Part shown: positions 1 to 9,100 of the stretch, one piece after another
Layout of the letters: the number at the start of each line of letters is the position of its first letter
Position numbering within the stretch: the stretch's first letter is position 1
Source of the DNA: Galbibacter kalidii
GTDB lineage: Bacteria; Bacteroidota; Bacteroidia; Flavobacteriales; Flavobacteriaceae
Assembly: GCF_026241135.1 (NCBI RefSeq)
Contig: NZ_JAPFGA010000006.1
Span: 2,369 to 66,368 of the forward strand
Direction of reading: 5' to 3'
Length of the DNA stretch: 64,000 nt
Program-made: the position numbers and the translations under genes
The notes under the pieces: model-generated
The model's database searches: none
Told to the model about the DNA's origin: nothing
What the model saw: only the letters and a program-made list of their open reading frames with translations

Positions 1-1770
1 GTTCCTGCCTCTGTGGTAAACCAGTTTGAGGAGATTTTAAACGAAGGTCCGGTGACCATAGACGGAAACACCTACAACACCTTTGAGGAATACTTGGAAC
101 AGCTTGTAGCGGGCAACGAAACGGTGACCACCTTGGTGGACAACGGCGACGGCACCTATGACTACACCAGTGAGGACGGCACCGTGACCACGGTAGACGT
201 TCCTGCCTCTGTGGTAAACCAGTTTGAGGAGATTTTAAACGAAGGTCCGGTGACCATAGACGGAAACACCTACAACACCTTTGAGGAATACTTGGAACAG
301 CTTGTAGCGGGCAACGAAACGGTTACCAATTTGGTGGACAACGGCGACGGCACCATTACCTATACCAATGAGGACGGTACGGCACAAACGGTGGACATTG
401 CCACTATGGTAGAAGCCAACGAAACATTGACAACCTTAGTTGATAATGGCGACGGTACGATGACTTATACAGATGAAGAAGGTATGGCAACGGTAATCGA
501 TATGGCTTCCATCATAAGTTCGAACGAAACGCTGACTACTTTAGTAGATAATGGAGATGGAACCATGACTTACACAGATGAAGATGGAGTAGCAACAGTT
601 ATAACTACGACCGTTTTGTCAGACAACGCCCAAATTCCAGACGGTACGGTTGACATTGATGGAGACGGAACACCAGATAATGGGGTTACACTACAAGATG
701 TCATCAATAACTTAACGACTATCATTGACGCCAACGAAACATTGACAACATTGGTTGATAATGGCGACGGCACCATCACCTATACAGATGAAGATGGCGC
801 CGCAACGGTAATCGATATGGTTACCATAGTGGGGGCCAACGAAACGGTTACCAATTTGGTGGACAACGGCGACGGCACCATTACCTATACCAATGAGGAG
901 GGCACGGCACAAACGGTGGACATTGCCACTATGGTAGAAGCCAACGAAACGGTTACCAATTTGGTGGACAACGGCGACGGCACCATTACCTACACCAATG
1001 AGGAGGGCACGGCACAAACGGTGGACATTGCCACCGCTTCGTCTACAGAACCCTGGTTTTCAACAGCTACTAGTGGCCCTGCTACCAGCAATACAGAGCG
1101 TAAGTATAGTATAGGTGATATAGGTATTGGTACTGACTCACCTAATCCTTCTGCACAGTTAGACCTTTCAAAAACCGATAAAGGGTTACTGTTGCCTAGG
1201 GTAGCACTTACGTCTATTACAGATGTTGTTACCATAGCTACCCCGGAGGCTGGAATGTTTGTGTATAACACTACAGTAGATTCTGATGAGAATTTAGGAG
1301 AAAACGTTTATTTCTTTGATGGAACAAAATGGGTAGCACCTTTATTGAGCGAACGTACAGGTACTGTGGCTCCTACGCCAGAAGTAGTAGATAATAGTGG
1401 AGCTCAATTTAATTTAACAGCTGATAATATTTACGTTGTTGGTCCTTTTACTGTTTCACAGTCTGGATGGTATGATATTTCTTTTAGATGGTTTTTTTCT
1501 GCTACACCAAATGGTGGCCCTATAACAGATAATAATGCTTTATTGTGGACACAAATTTCAACAAGCAGCGATGTACTTATGGATACAGGGGCAGTAGTTG
1601 CAGACAGTCGTTTTGTGATTTCTAGGCAGTTCACAAATACCCCTTCTTATGGATTTAAATATTTAACAGTGGGTACATCTTATTATTTTAAATACGTATA
1701 TCAGAATTTGACTAGTTATATTGTAGATGTATCCGCAGAGAGACTGATACTTTTAACTCCATTCCAATAA
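1..1770 (+). CDS. Repeat-rich surface/adhesin-like protein (5' end outside window)
   Basis: The frame is open from base 1, so the true start lies upstream and at least 590 C-terminal residues are seen. The N-terminal part is built of repeats. A 66-residue unit (198 bp, beginning at 1 and 199) contains the phrases VNQFEEILNEGPVTIDGNTY and NETVTTLVDNGDGT, and shorter modules of roughly 33-40 residues carry NETVTNLVDNGDGTITYTNE. The two long copies are almost base-identical over their first 120 bp. From about residue 345 the protein becomes a non-repetitive tail with SIGDIGIGTDSPNPSAQLDL and KGLLLPRVALTS, phrases common in flavobacterial surface proteins. No T9SS sorting domain is visible at the end. 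It lies upstream of T9SS accessory genes on the same strand, so a secreted adhesin is likely. The function is inferred. Confidence 0.75.
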   Translation, partial: VPASVVNQFEEILNEGPVTIDGNTYNTFEEYLEQLVAGNETVTTLVDNGDGTYDYTSEDGTVTTVDVPASVVNQFEEILNEGPVTIDGNTYNTFEEYLEQLVAGNETVTNLVDNGDGTITYTNEDGTAQTVDIATMVEANETLTTLVDNGDGTMTYTDEEGMATVIDMASIISSNETLTTLVDNGDGTMTYTDEDGVATVITTTVLSDNAQIPDGTVDIDGDGTPDNGVTLQDVINNLTTIIDANETLTTLVDNGDGTITYTDEDGAATVIDMVTIVGANETVTNLVDNGDGTITYTNEEGTAQTVDIATMVEANETVTNLVDNGDGTITYTNEEGTAQTVDIATASSTEPWFSTATSGPATSNTERKYSIGDIGIGTDSPNPSAQLDLSKTDKGLLLPRVALTSITDVVTIATPEAGMFVYNTTVDSDENLGENVYFFDGTKWVAPLLSERTGTVAPTPEVVDNSGAQFNLTADNIYVVGPFTVSQSGWYDISFRWFFSATPNGGPITDNNALLWTQISTSSDVLMDTGAVVADSRFVISRQFTNTPSYGFKYLTVGTSYYFKYVYQNLTSYIVDVSAERLILLTPFQ

Positions 1771-2491
1771 AACTAGTAATATGATGGCACTGTAAACCTT
1801 AATAAGTATCGGTTTCACAACGGCAGGGCAAAACAAACTGTTTTTGTAAACAAGGCTAAGATGCATGCTCATGGAGCAACACCCTCCTCAGTACGTGCCT
1901 GTTTTTTTGAGCAAGCAAGAGAGTTTGACCAAGACTACAAATACAGGCAACAAATAGAGGGGCGTTTGCAAATGCTTTTAAGCATGACAGGGTAGCTCAA
2001 TGATACTAGAATTTTACTGGACCACAATAATTATTTTAACGCACTGACTTTTTATCGCAATATGAGATATTTAAGTAGAGAGAATGTATCCGGCACTACC
2101 AGTATTTATGAGTACATGAAGCAGTTTTTTGTGGTTCCTGGCCCCACAACAAGGGGCAATGAACCGGGCAATAGCGGTTTTGAAGCACATGCTACTGGTA
2201 AAACCCCCACAACAGAGACAGAGAGTTGTTTGGGCATGTTAAGTTGCCTATTCTTAGAGGGTATAGGTTATTTACTATAAGTTAATGGTATTTAATGAGT
2301 TCTTGATTGTGCCAAATCAACCTCTTACCATTACTCATAGTTAGTTTTTTTTGATAAAGGTGAAAAGGCAATTAGGATGCATAATATTCTTTAGAGGGGG
2401 ATATTATGTGAAAGGTTGGATAAAGTAAGTAGATTTTTAAACTGCCCTAATTGCCCTACATCTTAATAATCTTAATAACAGTATAAAATAT
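1771..2491 (+). other. Intergenic stretch with a degraded open frame
   Basis: No confident gene is present. In the same frame as the preceding gene, codons run open from 1780 to 2280 apart from a single TAG at 1993-1995. The translation includes HAHGATPSSVRACFFEQARE before the stop and RNMRYLSRENVSGTTSIYEY after it. I recognise no family in either half. The only convincing start would be ATG 1861 (44 codons) or ATG 2062 (72 codons). It may be a decayed coding sequence with one nonsense codon, or chance. The last 200 bases are AT-rich and probably carry the promoter of the next gene. Confidence 0.3.
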
Positions 2492-3742
2492 ATGAAAACA
2501 ATACACAAACATTTAATTGTGGTACCGTTGCTGTTTCAGGCAGTGTGCATGGCACAAACGGTTAACGTTGGAGAGCTATACGTTTCTCCCAACACACAGT
2601 TTTCTACGGTCAGCCGTTTTGATAACACACCAACAGGTGCGTTTGTTAATGATGGTGAGGCGTTTATCTATAGCCATTTCAATAATGACGGTTCTGTAGA
2701 TTTTACACCAGGAGAGCAGGGCTACATCCGCTTTGAAGGTACAGCGGTACAACAGCTGTCAGGGGGCAACATCAGTTATTTTTATGATGTGCTGTTTGAC
2801 AATGCATCGAGCGGTGTGGCATCGTTTGAGTTGAGCAGTGAAATAAGTATTGACAACGAAGCAGATTTTACCAGAGGCATTGTTAAGGATGATGATTTTG
2901 GAGGTTTGGTGGTTTTTGAAAATGATGCCACACATGTCAATGTAGACGATGGTAGCCATGTAGATGGATTGGTGCAAAAAAATGGAGACAAAGCTTTTGA
3001 TTATCCCATTGGCGACAAACAATTTTTTAGATATGCAGCCATAAGTGCACCGGATGATGGAGGTGACGTGTTCACGGGGAAATATTTTTATGAAAATCCA
3101 AATCCCAATTATCCGTTGGCAAACAATACAGGGGTTATTGAATTGATTGATGACCAAGAGTATTGGACCATTACAAGAGATGCGGGCAATAGCACCGTAA
3201 TGTTGACCTTGAGCTGGGAAGAAGGCACAACCACGCCGGCAGCCATTGTGGCACAGCCACAGTCTGCAATCCACATTGTGCGTTGGGATGAAGTACAGCA
3301 ACAGTGGGTAGATGAAGGCGGTACTGTAGATGCAGCCAATAAAACAGTTACGACCGTAATAGCACTAGATGATTATGGTGTGTTTACATTGGCAAGGGTA
3401 AAAGAAGACTTGATACTACCGGGCAATGTGGTTGTCTATAATGGGGTAACACCCAATGGAGATGGGTTAAACGATTATTTTATTATTGACAACATACAAG
3501 ACTTGGCCAATAACAAAGTAGAAATATTTAACCGTTCGGGCGTAAAGGTTTTTGAAACCGAGGACTACGATACCAATAGCAATGTATTTAATGGGTATTC
3601 TGAAGGTAGGTTGACACTAAATGGAGACAACCAATTACCCACAGGAACATATTTCTACATATTGACGTATGACTATAGCGCCAATGGCAGTACAGAGCGA
3701 GTGAAACAAGCAGGTTATTTGTATTTAACTACAGGTAAATGA
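2492..3742 (+). CDS. Secreted protein with T9SS type B (gliding-associated) C-terminal domain
   Basis: This 416-residue protein has a cleavable signal peptide (about residues 1-21, ending CMAQ). A beta-rich middle region follows, with no catalytic motif I recognise. The last 90 residues form a type B sorting domain: GVTPNGDGLNDYF near residue 325, then VEIFNRSGVKVFET and LPTGTYFYILTY. Type B domains direct export through the type IX secretion system and surface attachment. The gene is followed 19 bp later by a PorP/SprF gene and then an OmpA-TPR gene, a pairing typical of type B substrates with dedicated SprF-like partners. It is probably a cell-surface or adhesion protein delivered by T9SS. 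Confidence 0.85.
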   Translation: MKTIHKHLIVVPLLFQAVCMAQTVNVGELYVSPNTQFSTVSRFDNTPTGAFVNDGEAFIYSHFNNDGSVDFTPGEQGYIRFEGTAVQQLSGGNISYFYDVLFDNASSGVASFELSSEISIDNEADFTRGIVKDDDFGGLVVFENDATHVNVDDGSHVDGLVQKNGDKAFDYPIGDKQFFRYAAISAPDDGGDVFTGKYFYENPNPNYPLANNTGVIELIDDQEYWTITRDAGNSTVMLTLSWEEGTTTPAAIVAQPQSAIHIVRWDEVQQQWVDEGGTVDAANKTVTTVIALDDYGVFTLARVKEDLILPGNVVVYNGVTPNGDGLNDYFIIDNIQDLANNKVEIFNRSGVKVFETEDYDTNSNVFNGYSEGRLTLNGDNQLPTGTYFYILTYDYSANGSTERVKQAGYLYLTTGK

Positions 3743-3761
3743 TTAATAAAACAACAGCAAT

Positions 3762-4733
3762 ATGAAAACAATACAAATGCATAAAAAACACAAACAGGGC
3801 CCTATGGTGCTTAGTGGTATTGTAACAATGGTCATGTTGTTGTGTCTATCACATACAGCACGGGCACAACAAGATTCGCAGTTTACCCAATATATGTATA
3901 ACACAGAAACCATTAACCCCGCCTATGCCGGCTCTAGGGGCGTATTAAGCTTAACCAGCTTGTACCGCACCCAATGGGTAGGGCTGGACGGCGCGCCAAA
4001 AACCTTAAACTTTACGGCCAATACCCCTTTGGGCGATGAACAGAAAGTAGGGGTAGGATTAACCTTTACGCAAGATAAAATAGGACCTTCTGACAAAAGT
4101 ACGATAGCGGCCGACTTTTCGTATACGATTCCTTTTAACAATGATGTGCGATTGGCGTTTGGTATTAAAGGCGGCATAAACTTACTAAATATTGATTATT
4201 CAGTATTGAACATCCATAATCCCAACGATGCCTTGCAGCAACACAACATAGATAATAAGCTAAAGCCTATAATAGGCGCAGGACTTTATTTGCACAATAA
4301 CAGAACGTGGTATGCGGGATTGTCGGTTCCTAATATATTGGAAACCACACATTATGATGACGCTACGGTTTCTAACGCAAGTGAGAAGGCACATCTTTAT
4401 GCCATAGGAGGGTATGTATTTACCTTAAACCCGAATATTAAATTTAAACCTGCTGTGTTAGGAAAATTTGTAATGGGAGCGCCGGCAGCTATAGATGTAT
4501 CAGCTAACTTTTTGTTTTCGGAACGCTTTACACTAGGAGCAGCCTATAGATTGGATGCAGCAGTAAGTGCCTTGGCAGGTTTTCAAATTAGTGAGAAGTT
4601 AATGATAGGCTATGCCTATGATTATAGTACGACAGAACTACAAAACTATAGTTCTGGATCACACGAAATATTCCTGCGTTTTGAACTGGGAAGTCCTAAA
4701 ACCAAGAGATTTTTAACCCCTAGATTCTTTTAA
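3762..4733 (+). CDS. PorP/SprF family outer-membrane protein of type IX secretion
   Basis: This 323-residue protein begins with a basic N-terminus and a hydrophobic signal peptide ending at HTARAQQ (about residue 36). The family signature follows: DSQFTQYMYNTETINPAYAG, then SLYRTQWVGLDGAP. The rest alternates as expected of a beta barrel and ends in a hydrophobic strand and RFF. PorP/SprF proteins sit in the outer membrane. SprF paralogues are needed for secretion or surface anchoring of specific type B substrates, so the 416-residue protein immediately upstream is the likely client. The stop is 2 bp before the next gene's ATG, so the three genes look co-transcribed. Confidence 0.9.
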   Translation: MKTIQMHKKHKQGPMVLSGIVTMVMLLCLSHTARAQQDSQFTQYMYNTETINPAYAGSRGVLSLTSLYRTQWVGLDGAPKTLNFTANTPLGDEQKVGVGLTFTQDKIGPSDKSTIAADFSYTIPFNNDVRLAFGIKGGINLLNIDYSVLNIHNPNDALQQHNIDNKLKPIIGAGLYLHNNRTWYAGLSVPNILETTHYDDATVSNASEKAHLYAIGGYVFTLNPNIKFKPAVLGKFVMGAPAAIDVSANFLFSERFTLGAAYRLDAAVSALAGFQISEKLMIGYAYDYSTTELQNYSSGSHEIFLRFELGSPKTKRFLTPRFF

Positions 4734-4735
4734 TT

Positions 4736-6613
4736 ATGAAACAGAGACAAAGCGTAAAAACAGTATTGCTATGCAGTATATTTTTAACCCTGAGTATTGC
4801 TTTAAATGCGCAAAAGTATAAAATAAAACAAGCTGATAAAAAGTTTGAGAACTTAGAGTATATAGAAGCCGTAAAGATATATGAATCGGTTGCCAATAAG
4901 GGGTATGAAGATCCTGATTTGTACAGAAAAATAGGCGATGCCTATTATTTTAATGCAGATTATGCACAAGCGGCACAGTGGTATGATAAACTTTTTACCA
5001 TGTCGCCCGGGCAAACACTGGAACAGAAGTTTAGATATGGACAAAGCTTAAAGAGTATTGGTAAAGATACGCAGGCCAATGCCCTATTGACCGAGTATTA
5101 TGCCAGTAAAGGCATTAATTATAGCGACTTAGATAAGAAGATCGCTGATTATAGCGATAAGTACACCATTAAAAAAGAAGATTTTAATACTGAAAATTCA
5201 GATTATCCGGCATTTATGGATAGTGAGAAGTTGTATTTGGCAACAGCCGCTTCAAATGGCCTTGAAAACAATTGGTCTGATGAAAGAGCTTCAGATATTT
5301 ATGTTGTAAAGGGCGGCGACAAACAAAACTTGGCAGGCGAGATCAATACCAAATATAACGAGGGCTCCTTGGTTATTACCAAAGATGGTAATACCATGTA
5401 TTTTACCAGAAATGATTATAACAATAAAAAAAGAGGTAAAGATGCAGACAATACCACTAAACTAAAATTGTACAGAGCCAAAAAAGCAGACGGCAACTGG
5501 GGTGACGTAGAAGAACTTCCCTTTAACAATAGTAGCTACTCAGTAGGGCATCCTGCTTTAAGCAAGGACGAAAAGATGCTGTACTTTGTTAGTGATATGC
5601 CTGGCGGAAAAGGGGGGACTGATATTTATAGTGTAAGGGTTTCTAATGATGGAGGGTTTGATTCGCCTACAAACGTGCAGGCCATAAATACACCGGGCAA
5701 TGAAATGTTTCCTTTTATGGCCAGTGACGGTACGTTGTATTTTTCTTCTAACGGTTATCCAAATATAGGAGGATTGGACGTGTATTCAACTGCCATCAAT
5801 AATGGTGGTTATGGAGAGGTAACAAATATAGGAGCCCCTGTTAACAGCCGTGGTGATGATTTTGCTTTTTTTATAGATGGTGAAGAAAAAGGGTATTTTG
5901 CTTCCAATAGAGAAAACAGAAATGACGATGTTTATTCATTTGAAACGAACCCTAACTTTAAAGAACCATGCGAATTAGACCTAGAAGGTTTGGTTAAGGA
6001 TAAAGATACGGGAGACTTATTGGCTGACGCTGTTATTTCTTTGTTGGACAGTAAAAATGAAATTGTTAATAGATTAAAGGGAGGTAGCGACGGAGCTTTT
6101 TCTTTAGAAGAGATAAATTGTAACGATGTACAAAGGGTACGTATTGAAAGAAGAGAGTATCAAACTGCTGAAGTTGATTTACCGGAGCCAACAGATAGAA
6201 AAGTGTATAAAGATTTTCTGTTAGAAAGAAACGAAATACCATTAGAGACAGGAACAGATATTGCCTTATTACTGAAACCTATTTATTTTGATCTGGATAA
6301 AAGCTATATAAGGCCTGATGCAGAAATTGAACTTCAAAAGGTTGTAGCTATTATGAAACAGCATCCAACTATTAAAGTAAATGTTGGATCTCATACAGAC
6401 AGTAGAGCAAACGACAATTATAATATGCAACTTTCTCAGCGCAGGGCAGATGCCACGGTAGATTATTTAGTATCTCAAGGTATTGACAGGTCAAGACTCT
6501 CTGGTACGGGCTATGGAGAAACACAGTTGGTTAACCTTTGTTACAATGGAGCGGCATGTAGTGAAAGTGCCCACCAACAAAACAGGAGAAGTGAATTCAT
6601 AGTAATCAAGTAA
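4736..6613 (+). CDS. OmpA family protein with TPR and WD40-like (PD40) repeats, PorE-like
   Basis: A 625-residue envelope protein. It has a signal peptide (to about residue 25, SIALNAQ), a TPR-like helical segment (about 30-110, with FENLEYIEAVKIYESVANKG), PD40/beta-propeller repeats (about 160-400, with YNEGSLVITKDGNTMYFTRN and GHPALSKDEKMLYFVSDMPG), a carboxypeptidase-regulatory-like Ig fold (about 425-500) and a C-terminal OmpA peptidoglycan-binding domain (about 515-625). The OmpA domain shows YFDLDKSYIRPDA, GSHTDSRAN and LSQRRADATVDYL. This architecture occurs beside PorP/SprF genes and includes the T9SS component PorE. It probably anchors the SprF partner to peptidoglycan. Four cysteines near the C-terminus may form disulfides. 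Confidence 0.88.
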   Translation: MKQRQSVKTVLLCSIFLTLSIALNAQKYKIKQADKKFENLEYIEAVKIYESVANKGYEDPDLYRKIGDAYYFNADYAQAAQWYDKLFTMSPGQTLEQKFRYGQSLKSIGKDTQANALLTEYYASKGINYSDLDKKIADYSDKYTIKKEDFNTENSDYPAFMDSEKLYLATAASNGLENNWSDERASDIYVVKGGDKQNLAGEINTKYNEGSLVITKDGNTMYFTRNDYNNKKRGKDADNTTKLKLYRAKKADGNWGDVEELPFNNSSYSVGHPALSKDEKMLYFVSDMPGGKGGTDIYSVRVSNDGGFDSPTNVQAINTPGNEMFPFMASDGTLYFSSNGYPNIGGLDVYSTAINNGGYGEVTNIGAPVNSRGDDFAFFIDGEEKGYFASNRENRNDDVYSFETNPNFKEPCELDLEGLVKDKDTGDLLADAVISLLDSKNEIVNRLKGGSDGAFSLEEINCNDVQRVRIERREYQTAEVDLPEPTDRKVYKDFLLERNEIPLETGTDIALLLKPIYFDLDKSYIRPDAEIELQKVVAIMKQHPTIKVNVGSHTDSRANDNYNMQLSQRRADATVDYLVSQGIDRSRLSGTGYGETQLVNLCYNGAACSESAHQQNRRSEFIVIK

Positions 6614-6967
6614 GTAGCAGTAAAATCAAGAGTTAGTTCGTTGATTTGTGAAATACTTTATCAAGCCAAGCTATCTATTAATTGTAACAGATAAGTTAAC
6701 AACTATTGTAGATACTAAGTTAGGCTGTTCTAGGCAGCTATTTATTGGCTGATAAAGTATTTCCTTTTAAATAATAAAAAAGGAGATAAAAACGAAGTGA
6801 CCCCACAAAAGGAAAGAAGATAATATGGGACTACTTGTCCCGCTTTTATTAATAATAGAAGCAATGCCGTTTGGCCTGCTTGCGAGCAAGTTCTTGGCCC
6901 GGGTGTTTATCAAGGACAAAGAAACGGATTGAAATTGCAAAAGCATTTTAAATAAAAATTTAAAAAA
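6614..6967. other. Gene-free spacer after the T9SS module
   Basis: No supported gene lies here. It contains the inverted-repeat element annotated separately. A short frame from the ATG at 6862 (MPFGLLASKFLARVFIKD, 22 codons) looks like a coding remnant rather than a gene. The last 60 bases are A-rich and probably hold the promoter and ribosome-binding site of the lipoprotein gene at 6968. Confidence 0.4.
6650..6763. repeat. 114-bp element with near-perfect 19-bp terminal inverted repeats
   Basis: The left arm GAAATACTTTATCAAGCCAA (6650-6669) is the reverse complement of the right arm TTGGCTGATAAAGTATTTC (6745-6763), apart from one extra A in the left arm. The interior of about 75 bp is AT-rich and non-coding. 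This could be a MITE-like relic or a long-range hairpin downstream of the OmpA gene. No target-site duplication is evident. Confidence 0.6.
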
Positions 6968-7279
6968 ATGAAAAAACTAATCGCATTATCCCTTTTTCTA
7001 TTAACCCTTTCGGGTTGTGAGAAGGAAACGGCCCAAGTACTGGAAGGCGACTTTTTGTATTTTGCCGATGCGGCCGTTTTGCTTACTGAAGAGGAAAACT
7101 ACGGAGTGGTTATCGACAAGAAGATGTATGAGTTAGCCGACCAAGTGGCCCTTTTAAAAAGCGAGCCTACCGAAATGGTACTCGTGGTGGTGAGAGCTAA
7201 AGTTTCACCTAAACCCAAAGGAGCAGAAGGTTGGGCCAATCAATTAACCATCATAGAAATAATAAAAGTAGGGTCATGA
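6968..7279 (+). CDS. Small lipoprotein of unknown function
   Basis: The 103-residue product has a lipoprotein signal with lipobox LTLSGC (Cys17), so the mature protein is about 87 residues and is probably membrane-anchored in the periplasm or outer membrane. The mature part is acidic (GDFLYFADAAVLLTEEENYG) and has no domain I recognise. The start follows an A-rich leader. The gene stands alone between a MITE-like element and a frameshifted gene, so context says little about function. Confidence 0.6.
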   Translation: MKKLIALSLFLLTLSGCEKETAQVLEGDFLYFADAAVLLTEEENYGVVIDKKMYELADQVALLKSEPTEMVLVVVRAKVSPKPKGAEGWANQLTIIEIIKVGS

Positions 7280-7437
7280 CCCATAATTTTTATATGAAAG
7301 CTCATAATTAAATTCCCTATGGTGGATGAAGTTGTGAACTTGGATAAAGTCATATGAATTGGATAAAACATAATATAAATTTCAAGTCACCAAGTATTCC
7401 ACACTAAATAAAAAACAATCTATTAATTATATATTTT

Positions 7438-7961
7438 ATGAAAAAACTAGTGCTAATTACTATAGCTTTTATAGGTTTTACGGCGTTATCCAATGCGCAA
7501 AAAATATCAGAAAATGCCATCGGATTAAGGTTTGGAGGTGGCAGTGCTTTTGGCACCGAGATAAGCTACCAACGTGCTTTGAGTGAAAACAACCGCGCCT
7601 GGAGGCCGATTTGGGATGGCAAAACCATAAAAACTTTAGTGGTGTAAAATTAGCAGGCATATACCAATGGGTCTGGAATATAGAAGGGGACTTTAATTGG
7701 TATGCTGGTTTGGGCGGTGGCTTTGGCTCATTTAAATGGAAGGCTAACGACTATAAAGAAACTGAGACCTTTGTTTTTGCTGCCGGTGATATAGGGATTG
7801 AGTATGATTTTGACATTCCGTTGTTGTTATCACTTGATTTTAGGCCTGAATTTGGGTTTGGAACAGACCACACAGATAAATTTGGTTACGGCGTGGCTTT
7901 GGGTGTTAGGTATCAAGACTATGTAGGTAATGACTACAGTAAACGTATATCTTATCTTTAA
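7438..7961 (+). pseudogene. Frameshifted outer-membrane beta-barrel protein
   Basis: The first part (from ATG 7438) has a signal peptide ending SNAQ and the strand motif NAIGLRFGGGSAFGTEISYQ. It then runs into a premature stop at 7647. The following frame (in phase from about 7602) continues the same fold: LGWQNHKNFSGVKLAGIYQW, WNIEGDFNWYAGLGGGFGS, then GYGVALGVRY. If the two bases TG at 7600-7601 are ignored, the reading joins smoothly as NNR-AEADLGWQ. This matches the usual pattern of small flavobacterial porin-like proteins, so a 2-bp insertion (or 1-bp loss) is the likely lesion. After VALGVRY, the expected end, come about a dozen odd residues that overlap the start of the broken VOC gene. 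Confidence 0.75.
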
Positions 7962-8359
7962 AGGTAATTGTAAAAAAGCTTATGACTTTTATCGCTTAGT
8001 GTTTAGTAGAGAGTTTTCATACAAAAAACTTTTTGAGGAAATACCAGAGCAAGATAGGATGTCCACTGTTCCCAAGTAACGAAAAGCATAAATAATGTAT
8101 GTCAGTTTCCCTATAAGTAAAGCGACAAGATTGATGGGAATTGATGCAGTTGATGGATTGTCCATTTTACAAGGCAACAGTTTTATATTTTTATTAATAC
8201 GCCTAGTAAGAAAGAAGCAGATAAGTTGTTAATACCCTTGCAGAAGGAGGAAAAATGACACTGCATATGAGTAAAACGTTTTGGGATACTTATTTCGAAA
8301 TGCTTACTGATAAATTTGAAATCAACTGGATGGTAAATGTAGAACAGGTACTTCAATAA
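7930..8359 (+). pseudogene. Broken VOC/PhnB-type (glyoxalase-like) protein
   Basis: From ATG 7930 the reading is MTTVNVYLIFKGNCKKAYDF, the typical start of PhnB-like VOC proteins, ending at TAA 8077-8079. After a second stop (8089-8091) the same frame resumes with IMYVSFPISKATRLMGIDAV and GLSILQGN. A frameshift near 8190 moves to another frame reading INTPSKKEADKLLIPLQKEE, then TFWDTYFEMLTDKFEINWMV and a stop at 8357-8359. These pieces match in order the fold of about 140 residues in this family (metal-dependent dioxygenase/glyoxalase superfamily, often unknown substrate). Two stops and one frameshift make it a pseudogene. Its start overlaps the end of the frameshifted barrel gene by 32 bp. 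Confidence 0.75.
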
Positions 8360-8441
8360 CCGTAAAATGAAAAGGGCAATAGCACCACGGTTAAATGGAT
8401 AGTAATAAAATAACAGTAAAATCGTAAACATAGTTTAGAAA

Positions 8442-8852
8442 ATGGAGAAATACAGAAACACAACCCTGCTTATATTAGCTATTATAGCCTTAAATTCCTG
8501 TGGAACCAAGGTAGCGTTCCCGGTATCGAGAGTACAGCCTGCCGCAAACGTTGTTTCCACGGTCAAGAAGGAAAGCAACGGCAATTACTTGATAAAAATA
8601 GATGCTGAGCACCTTGCTGCCCCAGACCGCTTGTCGCCTCCGCAAAAGTATTATTACACATGGGTTGAAAAAGACGAGGGACTGCCCGTAAACATAGGCA
8701 GGCTGGTAAGCAAAAAAAATAATAAGGCCGCTTTGCAAACCCTGACTCCGTTCAAGCCCGAACAAATCTTTATAACGGCGGAAGGAGAAGGGGAAGTGAC
8801 CGTTCCCGGCAATTTTGAAGTCTTTAGGTCCAAAAGGATAAAGGTGAAATAA
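8442..8852 (+). CDS. Small lipoprotein of unknown function
   Basis: A 136-residue product with lipobox IALNSC (Cys20) after a hydrophobic stretch. The mature part is basic and ends in RSKRIKVK. Visible phrases such as PPQKYYYTWVEKDEGLPVNI suggest a small beta-rich envelope protein, but I recognise no named family. Base composition is more GC-rich than the flanking DNA. An inverted repeat at 8909-8984 lies just downstream and may end transcription. The intact frame and clear lipoprotein signal support a real gene in an otherwise decaying stretch. Confidence 0.65.
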   Translation: MEKYRNTTLLILAIIALNSCGTKVAFPVSRVQPAANVVSTVKKESNGNYLIKIDAEHLAAPDRLSPPQKYYYTWVEKDEGLPVNIGRLVSKKNNKAALQTLTPFKPEQIFITAEGEGEVTVPGNFEVFRSKRIKVK

Positions 8853-8908
8853 GAGCAGGGACAGAAAGGTTAGATGAATTGATTTAAACTTTTCATATAC
8901 AGGATTGT

Positions 8909-8984
8909 CAGTCTGTCTCACAACCTATCTTTTTGAGAAAGGATTCGGGTAAGTGAAGTACGTAGATGCCTTTGAGACAGACTG
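8909..8984. repeat. 12-bp inverted repeat spanning 76 bp
   Basis: CAGTCTGTCTCA (8909-8920) is the exact reverse complement of TGAGACAGACTG (8973-8984). The interior is not coding. It could be a MITE-like relic or a transcription end structure for the lipoprotein gene upstream. No T-run follows, so a classical terminator is less likely. Confidence 0.5.
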
Positions 8985-9043
8985 AAGTTGTATTCCAATT
9001 GCGCTTTTAGAAAGCAATCTTGTCAAATTTAAATTTATAGATA

Positions 9044-9100
9044 ATGAAAAAAAAGAACATTTTATTTATAGCAATTACTTTAATAAGGCACGTAATATGA
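9044..9100 (+). other. Remnant short frame before the P450 gene
   Basis: ATG 9044 opens a lysine-rich hydrophobic 18-codon frame (MKKKNILFIAITLIRHVI) that stops at TGA 9098-9100, overlapping the P450 start codon (ATG 9097). It resembles the start of a signal peptide whose gene has been cut off. Translational coupling as a leader peptide is possible but unproven. Confidence 0.3.

Noticed and set aside
712-1634. Several open frames on the minus strand opposite the adhesin gene
   Set aside because: They mirror the repeat structure of the plus-strand gene, lack starts with ribosome sites, and translate to low-complexity sequence.
2759-3301. A 180-codon minus-strand frame
   Set aside because: Antisense to the clear type B-sorted protein; Cys/His/Ile-rich translation with no family features.
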